From positions 1-44,290 of the forward strand of contig JAFUJQ010000038.1 of NCBI GenBank assembly GCA_017473705.1: 44,290 bases of DNA. The letters run 5' to 3'. Below the pieces are notes generated by a model. That model saw nothing but the letters and a program-made list of their open reading frames with translations, was not told where the DNA came from and did not search any database. Made by a program: the position numbers and the translations under genes. The DNA comes from Bacteroidales bacterium. Its GTDB lineage: Bacteria; Bacteroidota; Bacteroidia; Bacteroidales; UBA932. Each line of letters begins with the position of its first letter. The first letter of the stretch is position 1. Positions 34,461-44,290 of the stretch are shown piece by piece.

Positions 34461-36647
34461 TTATAAGTCGCTCCTCATCACACTATCAATGCCAGGAATC
34501 TTCTTGAGACGCTCTATCAGCTTGTCAAGGTCTTTTATATCATGAACATAGAGGTCGATGAAACCTTCGAATATTCCATCTTCCGTGCCGAGGTTGAATC
34601 TCCTGATGTTGATTGTGAGGTCCTTTGATGTGAGTCTTGTGATGTCGTTGATCATACCGATTCGGTCCGTACCCTTTAGTGATACGCGCGCGAGATATGA
34701 GTTTTCAGAGTTTGCGTCAGCAACCCACTTTACCGTCACGATCTTGTCGCCGAACTTGGCGGCAAGGTTGTTGGCGGTGCTGCAGGTGCGTCTGTGCACT
34801 GTTATCGTGCCGTCAGAAGCCTTGAACCCTACAACACTCTCGCCGAGGATAGGCGTGCAGCATGATGCGAGGATGTATTTGTGATTTACATCAGAATTCG
34901 AGATCACAAAGTATGATTCCTTGTTGATTCCGTTGTATTTCTTCAGTTTCTCAGAGAGGCCTTCAAGGCTGATGAGGCCGCTGCCGATCTTGAAGTACAT
35001 CTCTTCCGGTTTGCTGTCGAAGATCTCGAAGTCATCCATGAGGGAGTTGATCACCTTGTCGGTAAGCCTGCGTCCGATAGCTTTGAGCTGCTCCTCAAGG
35101 AGCTTCTTTCCGAGCGCGACGCTGCTTTGACGCTGGCTCTTCATGTAGTCAAGGATAGTCTTTCTTGCTCTTGAAGTCTTAACGAACTGGAGCCATTCGC
35201 GTTTCGGATTTTCATTCTCGGCCGTGATGATCTCGACCTGGTCACCGGTCTTCAGCACATATGAGAGTGGAACGAGCTTGAGATTTACTTTGGCGGCAAT
35301 CGCCCTGTTTCCTATCTCTGAGTGGATTGCATATGCGAAGTCCAGCACCGTGGCTCCCTTTTCTATGCTCTTCTGTTCGCCCTTAGGCGTGAAGACCATG
35401 ATGTCTGACTTGATGAGGTCGTTGTGGATCATGTCCAGGAGGTCAAGTGCGTTGACATCCGGATTCATGAGGATCTCCTTGACCTTGTTGATCCATTTGC
35501 CGACTTCATTTTCTCCGTCGGATGTGAAGCCGTCCTTCTTATATGCCCAATGTGCAGCTATGCCTTTCTCGGCGATCTCATTCATCCTGCGAGATCTGAT
35601 CTGCACTTCAACCCATATTCCTGAGTGACTCATGAGCGTACAGTGAAGGGCCTCGTAACCGGTATTCTTCGGATGGTTGACCCAGTCGCGCACGCGGTCA
35701 GCCTTATATCTGTAGAGGTTCGTGATGACAGAGAATATCCTGAAGCACTGGTCGCGCTCAGTCTCGCCGTTGTCCTTCGGATCGAAGACGATCCTTACCG
35801 CATACAGGTCGTAGATCTGGTCGAAGGAGATGCCCTTGGTCTTCATCTTGTGCCAGATGGAGTATGGGGTCTTTATTCTCTTCTTGATTTCAAAGGTGAA
35901 TCCAGCCTCTTTCAGTGCCTCATCAATCGGTCCGATGAACTCATTGATCTTCTTGTCCTTGTCAATGATGTTCTTGTTGATCTGCTCGGAAATCTGGTTG
36001 AAAGCATCAGGCTCCTTGTATCTGAGCCAGATGTCTTCCATCTCTGACTTCACGCTATAGAGACCCAGCCTGTGGGCGAGAGGGATGAACACGAACATGG
36101 TCTCGCTGAGGATCTTGTCCCTCTTGTGCTCTGGCATGAACTCTATGGTCCTGCAGTTGTGCAGACGGTCGGCAAGCTTAATGAGAACCACTCTGACGTC
36201 GTCATTAAGAGTGAGGAGGATTCTCTTGAAATTCTCTGCCTGCATACTCTTCTGGCGTGCCTTGTCTTCATTGTCAAGCACGGTCTTGATCTTTGTCAGA
36301 CCCTCTACGATTGTCGCAACCTTGTCGCCGAACAGGTTGCGAAGGTCATCTACGGTGTATTCTGTGTCTTCAACGACATCATGAAGAAGAGCCGCAATTA
36401 TCGACTTGTATCCCAGGCCGATGTTGCTGACAACGATCTTTGCCACCGCTATAGGATGCAGTATGTATGGCTCGCCAGAACGTCTCCTGACGCCCTTGTG
36501 AGCTTCGTTTGCAAAATCAAATGCTTTCTGGACGAGGTCCAGCTCTGTCTGGTCAGCACATCTCTTTCTTGCCGCTTCCTTGAGATCAGCATAATCCCTT
36601 GCGATGACCTCGTAATCGTGCTGATTGAATTCTGAAATCTTTCCCAT
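34461..36647 (-). CDS. Bifunctional (p)ppGpp synthetase/hydrolase
   Basis: A RelA/SpoT homologue controlling the stringent response. In order: HD hydrolase domain (His64, His89-Asp90 in ALLHDVVEDTEY), synthetase domain (SIWHKMKTKGISFDQIYDLY and AAHWAYK), TGS domain (VFTPKGEQKSIEKGATVLDF) and a C-terminal ACT domain. 728 aa is the normal length. The HD residues are intact, so it can probably both make and degrade the alarmone. In an operon, with the BrkB gene stop one base upstream. Confidence 0.96.
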   Translation of the reverse strand: MGKISEFNQHDYEVIARDYADLKEAARKRCADQTELDLVQKAFDFANEAHKGVRRRSGEPYILHPIAVAKIVVSNIGLGYKSIIAALLHDVVEDTEYTVDDLRNLFGDKVATIVEGLTKIKTVLDNEDKARQKSMQAENFKRILLTLNDDVRVVLIKLADRLHNCRTIEFMPEHKRDKILSETMFVFIPLAHRLGLYSVKSEMEDIWLRYKEPDAFNQISEQINKNIIDKDKKINEFIGPIDEALKEAGFTFEIKKRIKTPYSIWHKMKTKGISFDQIYDLYAVRIVFDPKDNGETERDQCFRIFSVITNLYRYKADRVRDWVNHPKNTGYEALHCTLMSHSGIWVEVQIRSRRMNEIAEKGIAAHWAYKKDGFTSDGENEVGKWINKVKEILMNPDVNALDLLDMIHNDLIKSDIMVFTPKGEQKSIEKGATVLDFAYAIHSEIGNRAIAAKVNLKLVPLSYVLKTGDQVEIITAENENPKREWLQFVKTSRARKTILDYMKSQRQSSVALGKKLLEEQLKAIGRRLTDKVINSLMDDFEIFDSKPEEMYFKIGSGLISLEGLSEKLKKYNGINKESYFVISNSDVNHKYILASCCTPILGESVVGFKASDGTITVHRRTCSTANNLAAKFGDKIVTVKWVADANSENSYLARVSLKGTDRIGMINDITRLTSKDLTINIRRFNLGTEDGIFEGFIDLYVHDIKDLDKLIERLKKIPGIDSVMRSDL

Positions 36648-36648
36648 T

Positions 36649-37581
36649 TTAATCCTCCAAATTATATGTGTCTACATTCTGGAATGCATATGAGAGCTCA
36701 GCTCCCATAAGGATTATGTTCCAGCTTATGTTAAGCCATATCATGAACAGCGGAATCGCTGCGAATGTTCCGTATACTCCGTTCAGCCTTGTCACAAACA
36801 CCTGTGTCTCCAGATACATGAACTGAACTGCCGTGAACGCTACTGCTGCAAATACTGCCGCCCTGAAAGCCACTCCATATCTGACTTTATGGCTTGGGAT
36901 GATCTTGTACATTGCCGAGAATGTCAGTGAGGCCACCACGATGAACAGCAGCCACGAAAGAAGTTTCTTGATGAATGAGAATGCCTCCAGGTCAAGTCCT
37001 ATGTTTTCCAGCACATTGGTATATAAGAACGAGCCGGAGAAGAGCACCAGGATCACGAAAGGGGAGAGAAGCAGGATCAGAAGGTAATATGAGCCTCTTC
37101 GGACTATGCTTCTCGAATTGTTCACCTTCCATACATTGTTGAATGCTGACTCTACTCCAGCCATGAGTCTGAATATGATCCATAGGAAGAGCAGGGCGTT
37201 CAGCAATCCCATCCATCCGCTGCGGGCCGTGTCTATGATGTTCTGGGCCAACGACAGAACGGTGTCAATGAAATGCTGGTTTCCGGCTGTGCCGAGATTG
37301 TTGTACAGGAGTTCTCTGAGCTGGTCGTCCAGTCCGAGGCCTCCGGTCACAGCGAAGACAATGGCGAGGAATGGCACGAGCGCCATGACGCTGAAGTAGC
37401 TCAGCGAGACGGCCTGAGGGCCGATCTTCTGCTGGGCATACGTCTTGGCGGTGATAAGCGCGACCTTCACATATTTGATGAAGCGCGCTTTGGCCTTTGA
37501 CAACTCTTCCATTTCGAGCTGCCAGATCTCCTCACTGAAGAAGTTCTTCAGTCTGTAAGTCTTCTTAGTGATCCTTTTCAT
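36649..37581 (-). CDS. YihY/BrkB-family inner-membrane protein
   Basis: 310 aa with six predicted membrane helices and the family pattern ISYFSVMALVPFLAIVFAV-like (here LSYFSVMALVPFLAIVFAV) and VYGTFAAIPLFMIWLNISW. Function is not settled; the old ribonuclease BN name was wrong for homologues. Its ATG overlaps the stop of the thioesterase gene. Confidence 0.9.
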   Translation of the reverse strand: MKRITKKTYRLKNFFSEEIWQLEMEELSKAKARFIKYVKVALITAKTYAQQKIGPQAVSLSYFSVMALVPFLAIVFAVTGGLGLDDQLRELLYNNLGTAGNQHFIDTVLSLAQNIIDTARSGWMGLLNALLFLWIIFRLMAGVESAFNNVWKVNNSRSIVRRGSYYLLILLLSPFVILVLFSGSFLYTNVLENIGLDLEAFSFIKKLLSWLLFIVVASLTFSAMYKIIPSHKVRYGVAFRAAVFAAVAFTAVQFMYLETQVFVTRLNGVYGTFAAIPLFMIWLNISWNIILMGAELSYAFQNVDTYNLED

Positions 37582-37943
37582 TATCCAAGCTTGGCCATAA
37601 ATCTTTCAGGGTCTATGATGAATCGCTGATGCCTGCCTTCACCTATAAGACCTTTTGCATCCTCTACCTTGACAATATATTCAAGACGCCTTCCTTCCAT
37701 TTCAGTCAGTTCGGCTGTGACCTTCACCTCAGTGCCGACCTTGCATGCTCTCAGATGGGATATTTCCACCTTTGTGCCTACAGTCTGATGTCCATATTGC
37801 TCTGCCAACTTGAATGAAGCCAGCTCCATATGGCATATCATCGAGGGGGTCGCATACACAGGCAGTCCGCCTGATCCGAGCATTTCCGCCGTCTCATTTG
37901 CCGCTACAACGCGGTTCAATACATATTTATCTCCTGCTTTCAT
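37581..37943 (-). CDS. Hotdog thioesterase (FlK-like)
   Basis: 120 aa from ATG 37943 (MKAGDKYVLNRVVAANETA), which fits the family start better than an upstream ATG inside ligA. ETAEMLGSGGLPVYATPSMI and VGTKVEISHLRACKVG match the fluoroacetyl-CoA-type hotdog thioesterases; Thr and His of that family can be seen. Substrate unknown, probably an acyl-CoA. Confidence 0.85.
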   Translation of the reverse strand: MKAGDKYVLNRVVAANETAEMLGSGGLPVYATPSMICHMELASFKLAEQYGHQTVGTKVEISHLRACKVGTEVKVTAELTEMEGRRLEYIVKVEDAKGLIGEGRHQRFIIDPERFMAKLG

Positions 37944-37947
37944 ATAC

Positions 37948-40089
<2,142 letters not shown>

Positions 40090-40092
40090 TTA

Positions 40093-40124
40093 CAAAATTA
40101 CGGAAATCTTTTCATATCTGCAAT
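40093..40124 (-). promoter_or_regulatory. ligA operon promoter
   Basis: On the minus strand ATTG (40124-40121), 20 bases, then TAATTTTG (40100-40093). Start of the seven-gene operon that ends with ispG. Confidence 0.65.
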
Positions 40125-40146
40125 ATTGTCTTGAGCTGTCGTTTTT

Positions 40147-40178
40147 CTTGTAATTTCGTGCAAAATATGATAAATTTG
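40147..40178 (+). promoter_or_regulatory. pfkA promoter
   Basis: CTTG (40147-40150), 20 bases, then TAAATTTG (40171-40178), with a roughly 115-base leader before the pfkA ATG. Confidence 0.7.
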
Positions 40179-40206
40179 CGCCGCATTTTATGCAGTTTAC
40201 AATCGT

Positions 40207-40286
40207 CCTGTCATTTCTTTCGCTTGCGATTAAGCGGCAAGCCGATTGCGACAGGGCGAAGCGAATGAAGAAATCTATAAACTTTT
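40207..40286 (+). promoter_or_regulatory. Structured pfkA leader with two exclusive folds
   Basis: Fold 1: CCTGTC (40207-40212) pairs with GACAGG (40250-40255), enclosing GCTTGC (40222-40227)/GCAAGC (40237-40242). Fold 2: ATTTCTTTCGCTT (40213-40225) pairs with AAGCGAATGAAGAAAT (40259-40274, three-base bulge), followed by TTTTT (40283-40287). The two share 40222-40225, so they cannot both form. I see a possible attenuator; no known riboswitch class is recognised. Confidence 0.45.
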
Positions 40287-40301
40287 TAAAATAAGACAAA
40301 G

Positions 40302-41537
40302 ATGAAAGATGCAGTAATTATTCTTTGTGGTGGCGGTCCGGCACCAGGAATGAACTCAGTATCAATGAGTGTGGCAAAGACTTTCCTTGCAAAGGGATTC
40401 AGAGTAATCGGACTTCATGGTGGTTATTCAGGACTTTTCAGCAAGAGTGCACGCACTGAGGATCTCGACTTCTTCAAGGCAGACCGTTACTTCAACAGAG
40501 GTGGATCTTACCTCGAAATGAGCCGCTTCAAGCCAACTGACAAGGACTTCGAGGAAAACTTCAACCTCGACCTGTTCAAGGATAATAATATCAAGCTTTT
40601 GGTGACTATCGGAGGTGATGATACAGCATCTACTGCAAACCGTATCTCAAAGTTCCTCGCAGCAAAGGGATATCCTATCTCAAACATCCACTGCCCTAAG
40701 ACCATCGACAACGACCTTCCTCTTCCAGCGAACGCTCCGACATTCGGATACAACTCTGCAAAGAACGAGGGCGCGCACCTCGCACGCACAGTTTACGAGG
40801 ATGCCCGCACATCTGGTAACTGGTTGGTAATATCAGCAATGGGTCGTACTTGCGGAAGTCTTGCTTTAGGTATCGGTGAGGCTACTCACTGCCCTATGAC
40901 AATCATCCCTGAGATGTTCAACAAGACTGAGATCTGCCTGGAGAAAGTTGTAAAGCTTTCTATCTCGGCTATCCTCAAGAGAAAGGTTCTCGGCATCAAC
41001 TACGGTACTATCGTAGCTGCTGAGGGTCTCTTCCACGAGTTCAAGGCTGAGGAGATGGAGGCTGCAGGCGTACACTTCTCATACGACGATCACGGCCATC
41101 CTGAGCTCGGCAAGGTCTCAAAGGCTGTCCTCTTCAACGATCTCCTCGAGGCAGAGTTCAAGAAGATCGGCCTCAAGGTGAAGAGCCGTCCGGTAGAGAT
41201 CGGATACGACGTTCGCTGTCAGGATCCTGTCGCATATGACCTTACATACTGCACAGAACTCGCAATGGGAGTTTACCAGCTCTACAGCGAGGGCAAGACA
41301 GGTTGCATGGTATACGTTGACTCATACGGAAACGTATCTCCACTCTACCTCGCAGACCTCCAGGACCCGACAACAGGAAAGATCCCTCCACGCGTAGTGG
41401 ACATCAACTCAGGTACAGCCCAGAACTACTACAACTACATCGCCCACTACGTAACCCCAGAGGACTACGAAGCAGTACGCGCTCTCGGCATCGAAAACCC
41501 AGAAGCCTACGACTTCAAGAAGATTCTGGAGTGGTAA
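40302..41537 (+). CDS. pfkA: 6-phosphofructokinase, probably pyrophosphate-dependent
   Basis: Phosphorylates fructose 6-phosphate in glycolysis. 411 aa. CGGGPAPGMNSV is at the N-terminus. The donor-site motif is GGDD (104-107), and PKTIDNDL (132-139) replaces the ATP-type loop. Asp107 and the Lys of PKTIDND are the pattern of PPi-dependent enzymes, so the reaction may be reversible. Codon choice is strongly biased towards a few C-ending codons, a sign of high expression. Its leader and terminator are both structured. Confidence 0.93.
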   Translation: MKDAVIILCGGGPAPGMNSVSMSVAKTFLAKGFRVIGLHGGYSGLFSKSARTEDLDFFKADRYFNRGGSYLEMSRFKPTDKDFEENFNLDLFKDNNIKLLVTIGGDDTASTANRISKFLAAKGYPISNIHCPKTIDNDLPLPANAPTFGYNSAKNEGAHLARTVYEDARTSGNWLVISAMGRTCGSLALGIGEATHCPMTIIPEMFNKTEICLEKVVKLSISAILKRKVLGINYGTIVAAEGLFHEFKAEEMEAAGVHFSYDDHGHPELGKVSKAVLFNDLLEAEFKKIGLKVKSRPVEIGYDVRCQDPVAYDLTYCTELAMGVYQLYSEGKTGCMVYVDSYGNVSPLYLADLQDPTTGKIPPRVVDINSGTAQNYYNYIAHYVTPEDYEAVRALGIENPEAYDFKKILEW

Positions 41538-41607
41538 TCTAAATTTTCATAAGTCATTGATAATCAATTACTTAAGATTTTAGAGAAATTCTAAATTAGA
41601 TAACAAG

Positions 41608-41650
41608 AAAAATAGCTAATAGGTTGTTAATCAATCTATTAGCTATTTTT
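41608..41650 (+). terminator. pfkA intrinsic terminator
   Basis: A perfect 15-bp inverted repeat (41608-41622 with 41636-41650) with an A-rich left arm and a right arm ending in TTTTT. It is symmetric enough to work in both directions. Confidence 0.85.
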
Positions 41651-41726
41651 ATATGATAAGATTTTTGCCGTTTGTTTCCGTTATTAGCAACTATTTGAAG
41701 TCAAAATGACGAAATAATTCACATAG

Positions 41727-41755
41727 CGAAATGTAATGATAATCTTTACATTTCG
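41727..41755. promoter_or_regulatory. Dyad CGAAATGTAA/TTACATTTCG
   Basis: A perfect 10-bp inverted repeat with a nine-base spacer in the 199-base stretch between the pfkA terminator and the recombination gene pair. A possible operator or recombinase site. Confidence 0.6.
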
Positions 41756-41786
41756 GATTCTAATTTAAAGTTGTGATGAATAGATA

Positions 41787-41848
41787 ATAACTTGAATAAT
41801 TGTGAAAATGCCTATATAGCATGAGTATATTAAAAATACTCAAGTTAT
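41787..41848 (+). promoter_or_regulatory. Nested dyads at the HTH gene start
   Basis: Outer arms ATAACTTGA (41787-41795) and TCAAGTTAT (41840-41848) end at the ATG. Inside is GAGTAT (41823-41828)/ATACTC (41836-41841). The position suggests autoregulation or a structured leader that hides the start. Confidence 0.5.
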
Positions 41849-42553
41849 ATGAAACAAGACTTTATCGTAAGACACTGTCAGGTATGTGGTCAGAAATTCG
41901 TGACAGGAAACAGAACGCAACGTTTCTGTTGTGAAAAATGCAATGCTGCATTTTACTTTCAAGTACGAAAGAAAATGCAGGCCTATCTCTCGCAGGTTGA
42001 AGATGATCCTGCCTCAAAAACTTATTTTACCATCACTGAAACTTCAGATATCTTAGGTGTATCTGTCTCTACCGTCTATCGTCTATTAAAATCTCGAAAA
42101 CTTTACGCAGAGCGTCTATCTGAAAAGGAAACTCTGGTAAGTCTAAAATCTATCGAGTCATACAAGGCATACCTCAAGAGTGATGAAATTCTTGCTCAAC
42201 ACAATGCTTATACAATTCATGATCTTATGGAATTGGCAGGAGTGGGTATGACTAGTGCATATGGCCTTATTAAAAAACATAATATCAGAAAGATTCGATT
42301 CAAGAAGTTTGTTGGATATGATAAAGAGGATGTTGACTCAATATTAGAGACAATGCCACGAAAACGTGAGCATTGGATAAACTTCAAGGAAGTATGCGAA
42401 CTTCTGAATTGTGATGACAAGTACCGGGTGATGTTCTTTCTGGTGAATTATCGCATTCCGCGCCGTAAAAGGGCAAATGTGTTCTATTATTTACAGGAGG
42501 ATATAATAGAAAAGAATCAGGACTCACACAAACACTTTAACATAAGCCTATAA
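41849..42553 (+). CDS. Zinc-ribbon protein with three HTH_17-like domains
   Basis: 234 aa. The N-terminus has a zinc ribbon, CQVCGQ...FCCEKC (Cys10, Cys13, Cys27/28, Cys31). Three helix-turn-helix units of excisionase/MerR style follow: YFTITETSDILGVSVSTVYR (about 59-90), YTIHDLMELAGVGMTSAYGL (about 121-150) and WINFKEVCELLNCDDKYR (about 176-200). It lies four bases before an integrase gene and is AT-rich, so I take it for an excisionase-like or regulatory partner of the recombinase. The family is not one I can name. Confidence 0.8.
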   Translation: MKQDFIVRHCQVCGQKFVTGNRTQRFCCEKCNAAFYFQVRKKMQAYLSQVEDDPASKTYFTITETSDILGVSVSTVYRLLKSRKLYAERLSEKETLVSLKSIESYKAYLKSDEILAQHNAYTIHDLMELAGVGMTSAYGLIKKHNIRKIRFKKFVGYDKEDVDSILETMPRKREHWINFKEVCELLNCDDKYRVMFFLVNYRIPRRKRANVFYYLQEDIIEKNQDSHKHFNISL

Positions 42554-42557
42554 TATC

Positions 42558-43637
42558 ATGAATACTGTTAAAATTAAATTAGTTCCCAAGTGCCATGGGA
42601 AATCAATGATATATCTACAATATAGCAAACCAATCATTCTGCCGGATGGTAAAAGACGTAAGTCGGAATCTTTGAAAATGGATATATATACTGATCCTAA
42701 AAATAAAATAGAAAGTCAGTATAATGAAAAGATACTCGAGTGTGCTGAACTTGTCAGATGTAATAGACAGATAGCTCTGATAACAGGTTATTACGGACTT
42801 GACAATATGAATAGAATGGATGATTCTTTCTTTGACTATATTGACGAAAAGATCGATAGATGTCAGAGCGATAAGTATAATGGCATAAAGCAGTGTCTTA
42901 ATAACTGTTTTAATAAGACACTCAAGTTCAAGGACCTGAATGTGGATATGTGTGAAGAATTCAGAGTCTATCTTAACTGTCTGGTAAATGCAGGTCGCTA
43001 CTCTTCAAATACTGTTACTGCTTATTTCAACAAGTTCCTGAATCTGATTAAGCTTGCTTATAATGAGAATATCATTCCATATGATTATAGCCAGAAGGTG
43101 CCGAAGATGAAATGGGTGGAGCCGGTAAAGGAGTATCTTAATGAGCAGGAAGTCAGTAAACTGCTTTCAACACCTTATCCAAATAAGGTGTTCAAACGTG
43201 GTGTTGAGTTCACTCTCAATACTGGCCTCAGACATTCAGATATTCTAGACCTCAAGCATTCGCATATCAAGTATCAGGGTGATGGTAATATTATTCTCAG
43301 CAAGGTGATTGTGAAGACCGGTAAAACACTCATAATTCCATTGAATAATGCAGCAGTAAATCTGATCAGCAAGAAAGGGGAGGGTCAAGTGTTCAAAGGT
43401 TTCCCGGATAACAATCGTGCAAACAAAATGCTGAAGGAATGGCTTAAAAAAGCAAAGATTTTCAAGGCTCTTACATTCCATGGTCTCAGGCATACATTCG
43501 CCATGACTGCAGTTGCCCGTGGAATAGATATTTATGCACTTAAGGAGCTGATGGGACACGCAAGCATAGAGAATACTCTGATATATGCAAAGATGCTCCC
43601 GAGCAAATTAGTTTCGGAAATCAAGAAACTGGATTGA
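42558..43637 (+). CDS. Tyrosine recombinase/integrase
   Basis: 359 aa with an Arm-like N-terminal domain, a SAM-like core-binding domain (about 100-180) and the catalytic domain. Catalytic residues are Arg225 (NTGLRHSD), Lys253, His308/Arg311 (HGLRHTF), His334 (LMGHAS) and Tyr343 (IYAKM), all present. Similar to Bacteroidota integrases of transposons, phages and invertons. No flanking att repeats could be established within the window. Confidence 0.93.
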   Translation: MNTVKIKLVPKCHGKSMIYLQYSKPIILPDGKRRKSESLKMDIYTDPKNKIESQYNEKILECAELVRCNRQIALITGYYGLDNMNRMDDSFFDYIDEKIDRCQSDKYNGIKQCLNNCFNKTLKFKDLNVDMCEEFRVYLNCLVNAGRYSSNTVTAYFNKFLNLIKLAYNENIIPYDYSQKVPKMKWVEPVKEYLNEQEVSKLLSTPYPNKVFKRGVEFTLNTGLRHSDILDLKHSHIKYQGDGNIILSKVIVKTGKTLIIPLNNAAVNLISKKGEGQVFKGFPDNNRANKMLKEWLKKAKIFKALTFHGLRHTFAMTAVARGIDIYALKELMGHASIENTLIYAKMLPSKLVSEIKKLD

Positions 43638-43672
43638 CGTACTGAGATGAACAATAACGGACACTAAAATTT

Positions 43673-43708
43673 CCCCTCTGCCAATCGTAGTCAACATTGA
43701 CAGAGGGG
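43673..43708 (+). terminator. Hairpin after the integrase
   Basis: CCCCTCTG-C-CAAT pairs with ATTG-A-CAGAGGGG (43673-43685 with 43696-43708, one mismatch), followed by ATTGTTT. A probable terminator, though the T-run is imperfect. Confidence 0.7.
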
Positions 43709-43722
43709 ATTGTTTAGTTCAC

Positions 43723-43742
43723 CGCTAAATTCGAATTTGGCG
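43723..43742. promoter_or_regulatory. 20-bp near-palindrome
   Basis: CGCTAAATTCGAATTTGGCG is a palindrome except for one symmetric position pair. It lies between the integrase and the palindromes at 43798, and is probably a protein-binding site. Confidence 0.55.
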
Positions 43743-43745
43743 TGA

Positions 43746-43907
43746 GAAAAATATACCATTTCTCATTTGCCCCTTGACTCATACCTTAGGTCATGTTTTA
43801 TATTTGCAGGCAAATATAATGCAGTCTGCATTCTTCTTGTATTCCCGATTGTCGTGATGATGGGTGCAGGATGTTTTGTCCTCTCAATAGCAAAGGCTTA
43901 CGGATAA
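43746..43907 (+). pseudogene. Possible remnant of a small membrane protein
   Basis: An open frame with no plausible start encodes a tail with a hydrophobic helix, YNAVCILLVFPIVVMMGAG, then CFVLSIAKAYG and a stop at 43905-43907. It could be the 3' end of a gene cut by the recombination event, or chance. Confidence 0.3.
43798..43832. promoter_or_regulatory. Two overlapping palindromes, with a TATATTTG box
   Basis: TTATATTTGC-AG-GCAAATATAA (43798-43819) is a perfect 10-bp dyad, followed at once by AATGCAG-T-CTGCATT (43818-43832). The first contains TATATTTG (43799-43806), a TAnnTTTG match, on both strands. The DNA on to 43944 shows no other feature, apart from the remnant frame. Confidence 0.6.
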
Positions 43908-43944
43908 CTGGCTCAAAAGAAAATAAATCCTTCAGAATCTTATG

Positions 43945-44290
43945 CTATGAGACTTCAATCTCACTCATCTGCACAAGTCCGTTAGCAATGGCATAGATTG
44001 TTATGCCTGCGATTGAATGAATCTGAAGTTTTGATGATATGTTGCGACGATGTGTTGTGACAGTATTGATGGAAATGTTCAACACGTCTGAGATTTCCTT
44101 GTTGGACAGTCCCTTCGCAATGCAGATTATGATTTCCTTTTCTCTCTGACTGAGGATGTCGGTCTTTTCATCATCTGTATCTGTAGTGTCATCTTCACAT
44201 TCCTGAATGTAATCACCTCTTTCGCGGATCTCGTTTTCAAGATTCTCGACAGAAGGTACGAATATGCTGTCCTCTACCGAACAATGCGAA
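43945..44290 (-). CDS. LuxR-type regulator, 3' part (runs off the window)
   Basis: The minus-strand frame is open to the window edge and ends at TAG 43947-43945. It has the LuxR C-terminal HTH: LSQREKEIIICIAKGLSNKE, then ISDVLNISINTVTTHRRNIS. Upstream it reads SHCSVEDSIFVPSVENLENE, resembling the iron-ligand HxxxE helix of hemerythrin domains, so it may be a hemerythrin-LuxR fusion that senses oxygen or NO. That needs the missing 5' part to confirm. Confidence 0.85.
   Translation of the reverse strand, partial: SHCSVEDSIFVPSVENLENEIRERGDYIQECEDDTTDTDDEKTDILSQREKEIIICIAKGLSNKEISDVLNISINTVTTHRRNISSKLQIHSIAGITIYAIANGLVQMSEIEVS

Overview
The window comes from a Bacteroidales-type (phylum Bacteroidota) genome. 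Four things point there. Promoters fit the phylum's pattern of TTTG about 19-20 bases upstream of TAnnTTTG, and starts mostly lack strong Shine-Dalgarno sequences. Rho carries a long disordered insert. LptD, PorT-like barrels, Ig-like lipoproteins and short lipoproteins are typical envelope proteins of the group. The order rsfS-ftsH-cdsA-psd is a housekeeping order I associate with it. No tRNA, rRNA or CRISPR array was seen.

Bases 1-11599 are an accessory block, all on the + strand. It opens with what looks like the right end of an insertion sequence that has cut off the 5' end of an OmpA-domain gene. A small, codon-biased 104-aa protein and a pyroglutamyl peptidase follow. Next is a 613-aa protein that fuses two modules also found in the neighbouring genes to a coiled coil and a C-type-lectin-like C-terminus. 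After it come a 288-aa protein of unknown function, a protein with six 20-aa repeats, a small membrane protein and a helical 415-aa protein. The block ends with two voltage-sensor channels that lack the potassium filter and flank an outer-membrane barrel gene. Tight spacing, TAGTG start-stop overlaps and shared modules suggest the block works as a unit. I do not recognise it as a described system.

Bases 11596-29955 are mostly housekeeping: a LOG-like protein, a lipoprotein, rho, lptD, an amidase, an MCE/MlaD protein, dnaA, pepD, rpe, birA, rsfS, ftsH, cdsA, psd and a CNNM/CorC-like protein. Several promoters and intrinsic terminators can be placed. A perfect 20-bp inverted repeat lies upstream of dnaA.

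Bases 29956-30470 hold two related GC-rich repeat elements with terminal inverted repeats, in opposite orientation. Bases 30471-40077 read as one minus-strand operon: ligA, a hotdog thioesterase, a BrkB-like protein, relA/spoT, an Ig-like lipoprotein, an outer-membrane barrel and ispG. ligA has an in-frame palindromic repeat at its 3' end. A PPi-type phosphofructokinase gene follows divergently, with a structured leader.

Bases 41651-44290 are AT-rich and look mobile or regulatory. They hold a zinc-ribbon/triple-HTH protein and a tyrosine recombinase with dyad symmetries around them, then a cluster of palindromes and the 3' part of a LuxR-type regulator that runs off the window.
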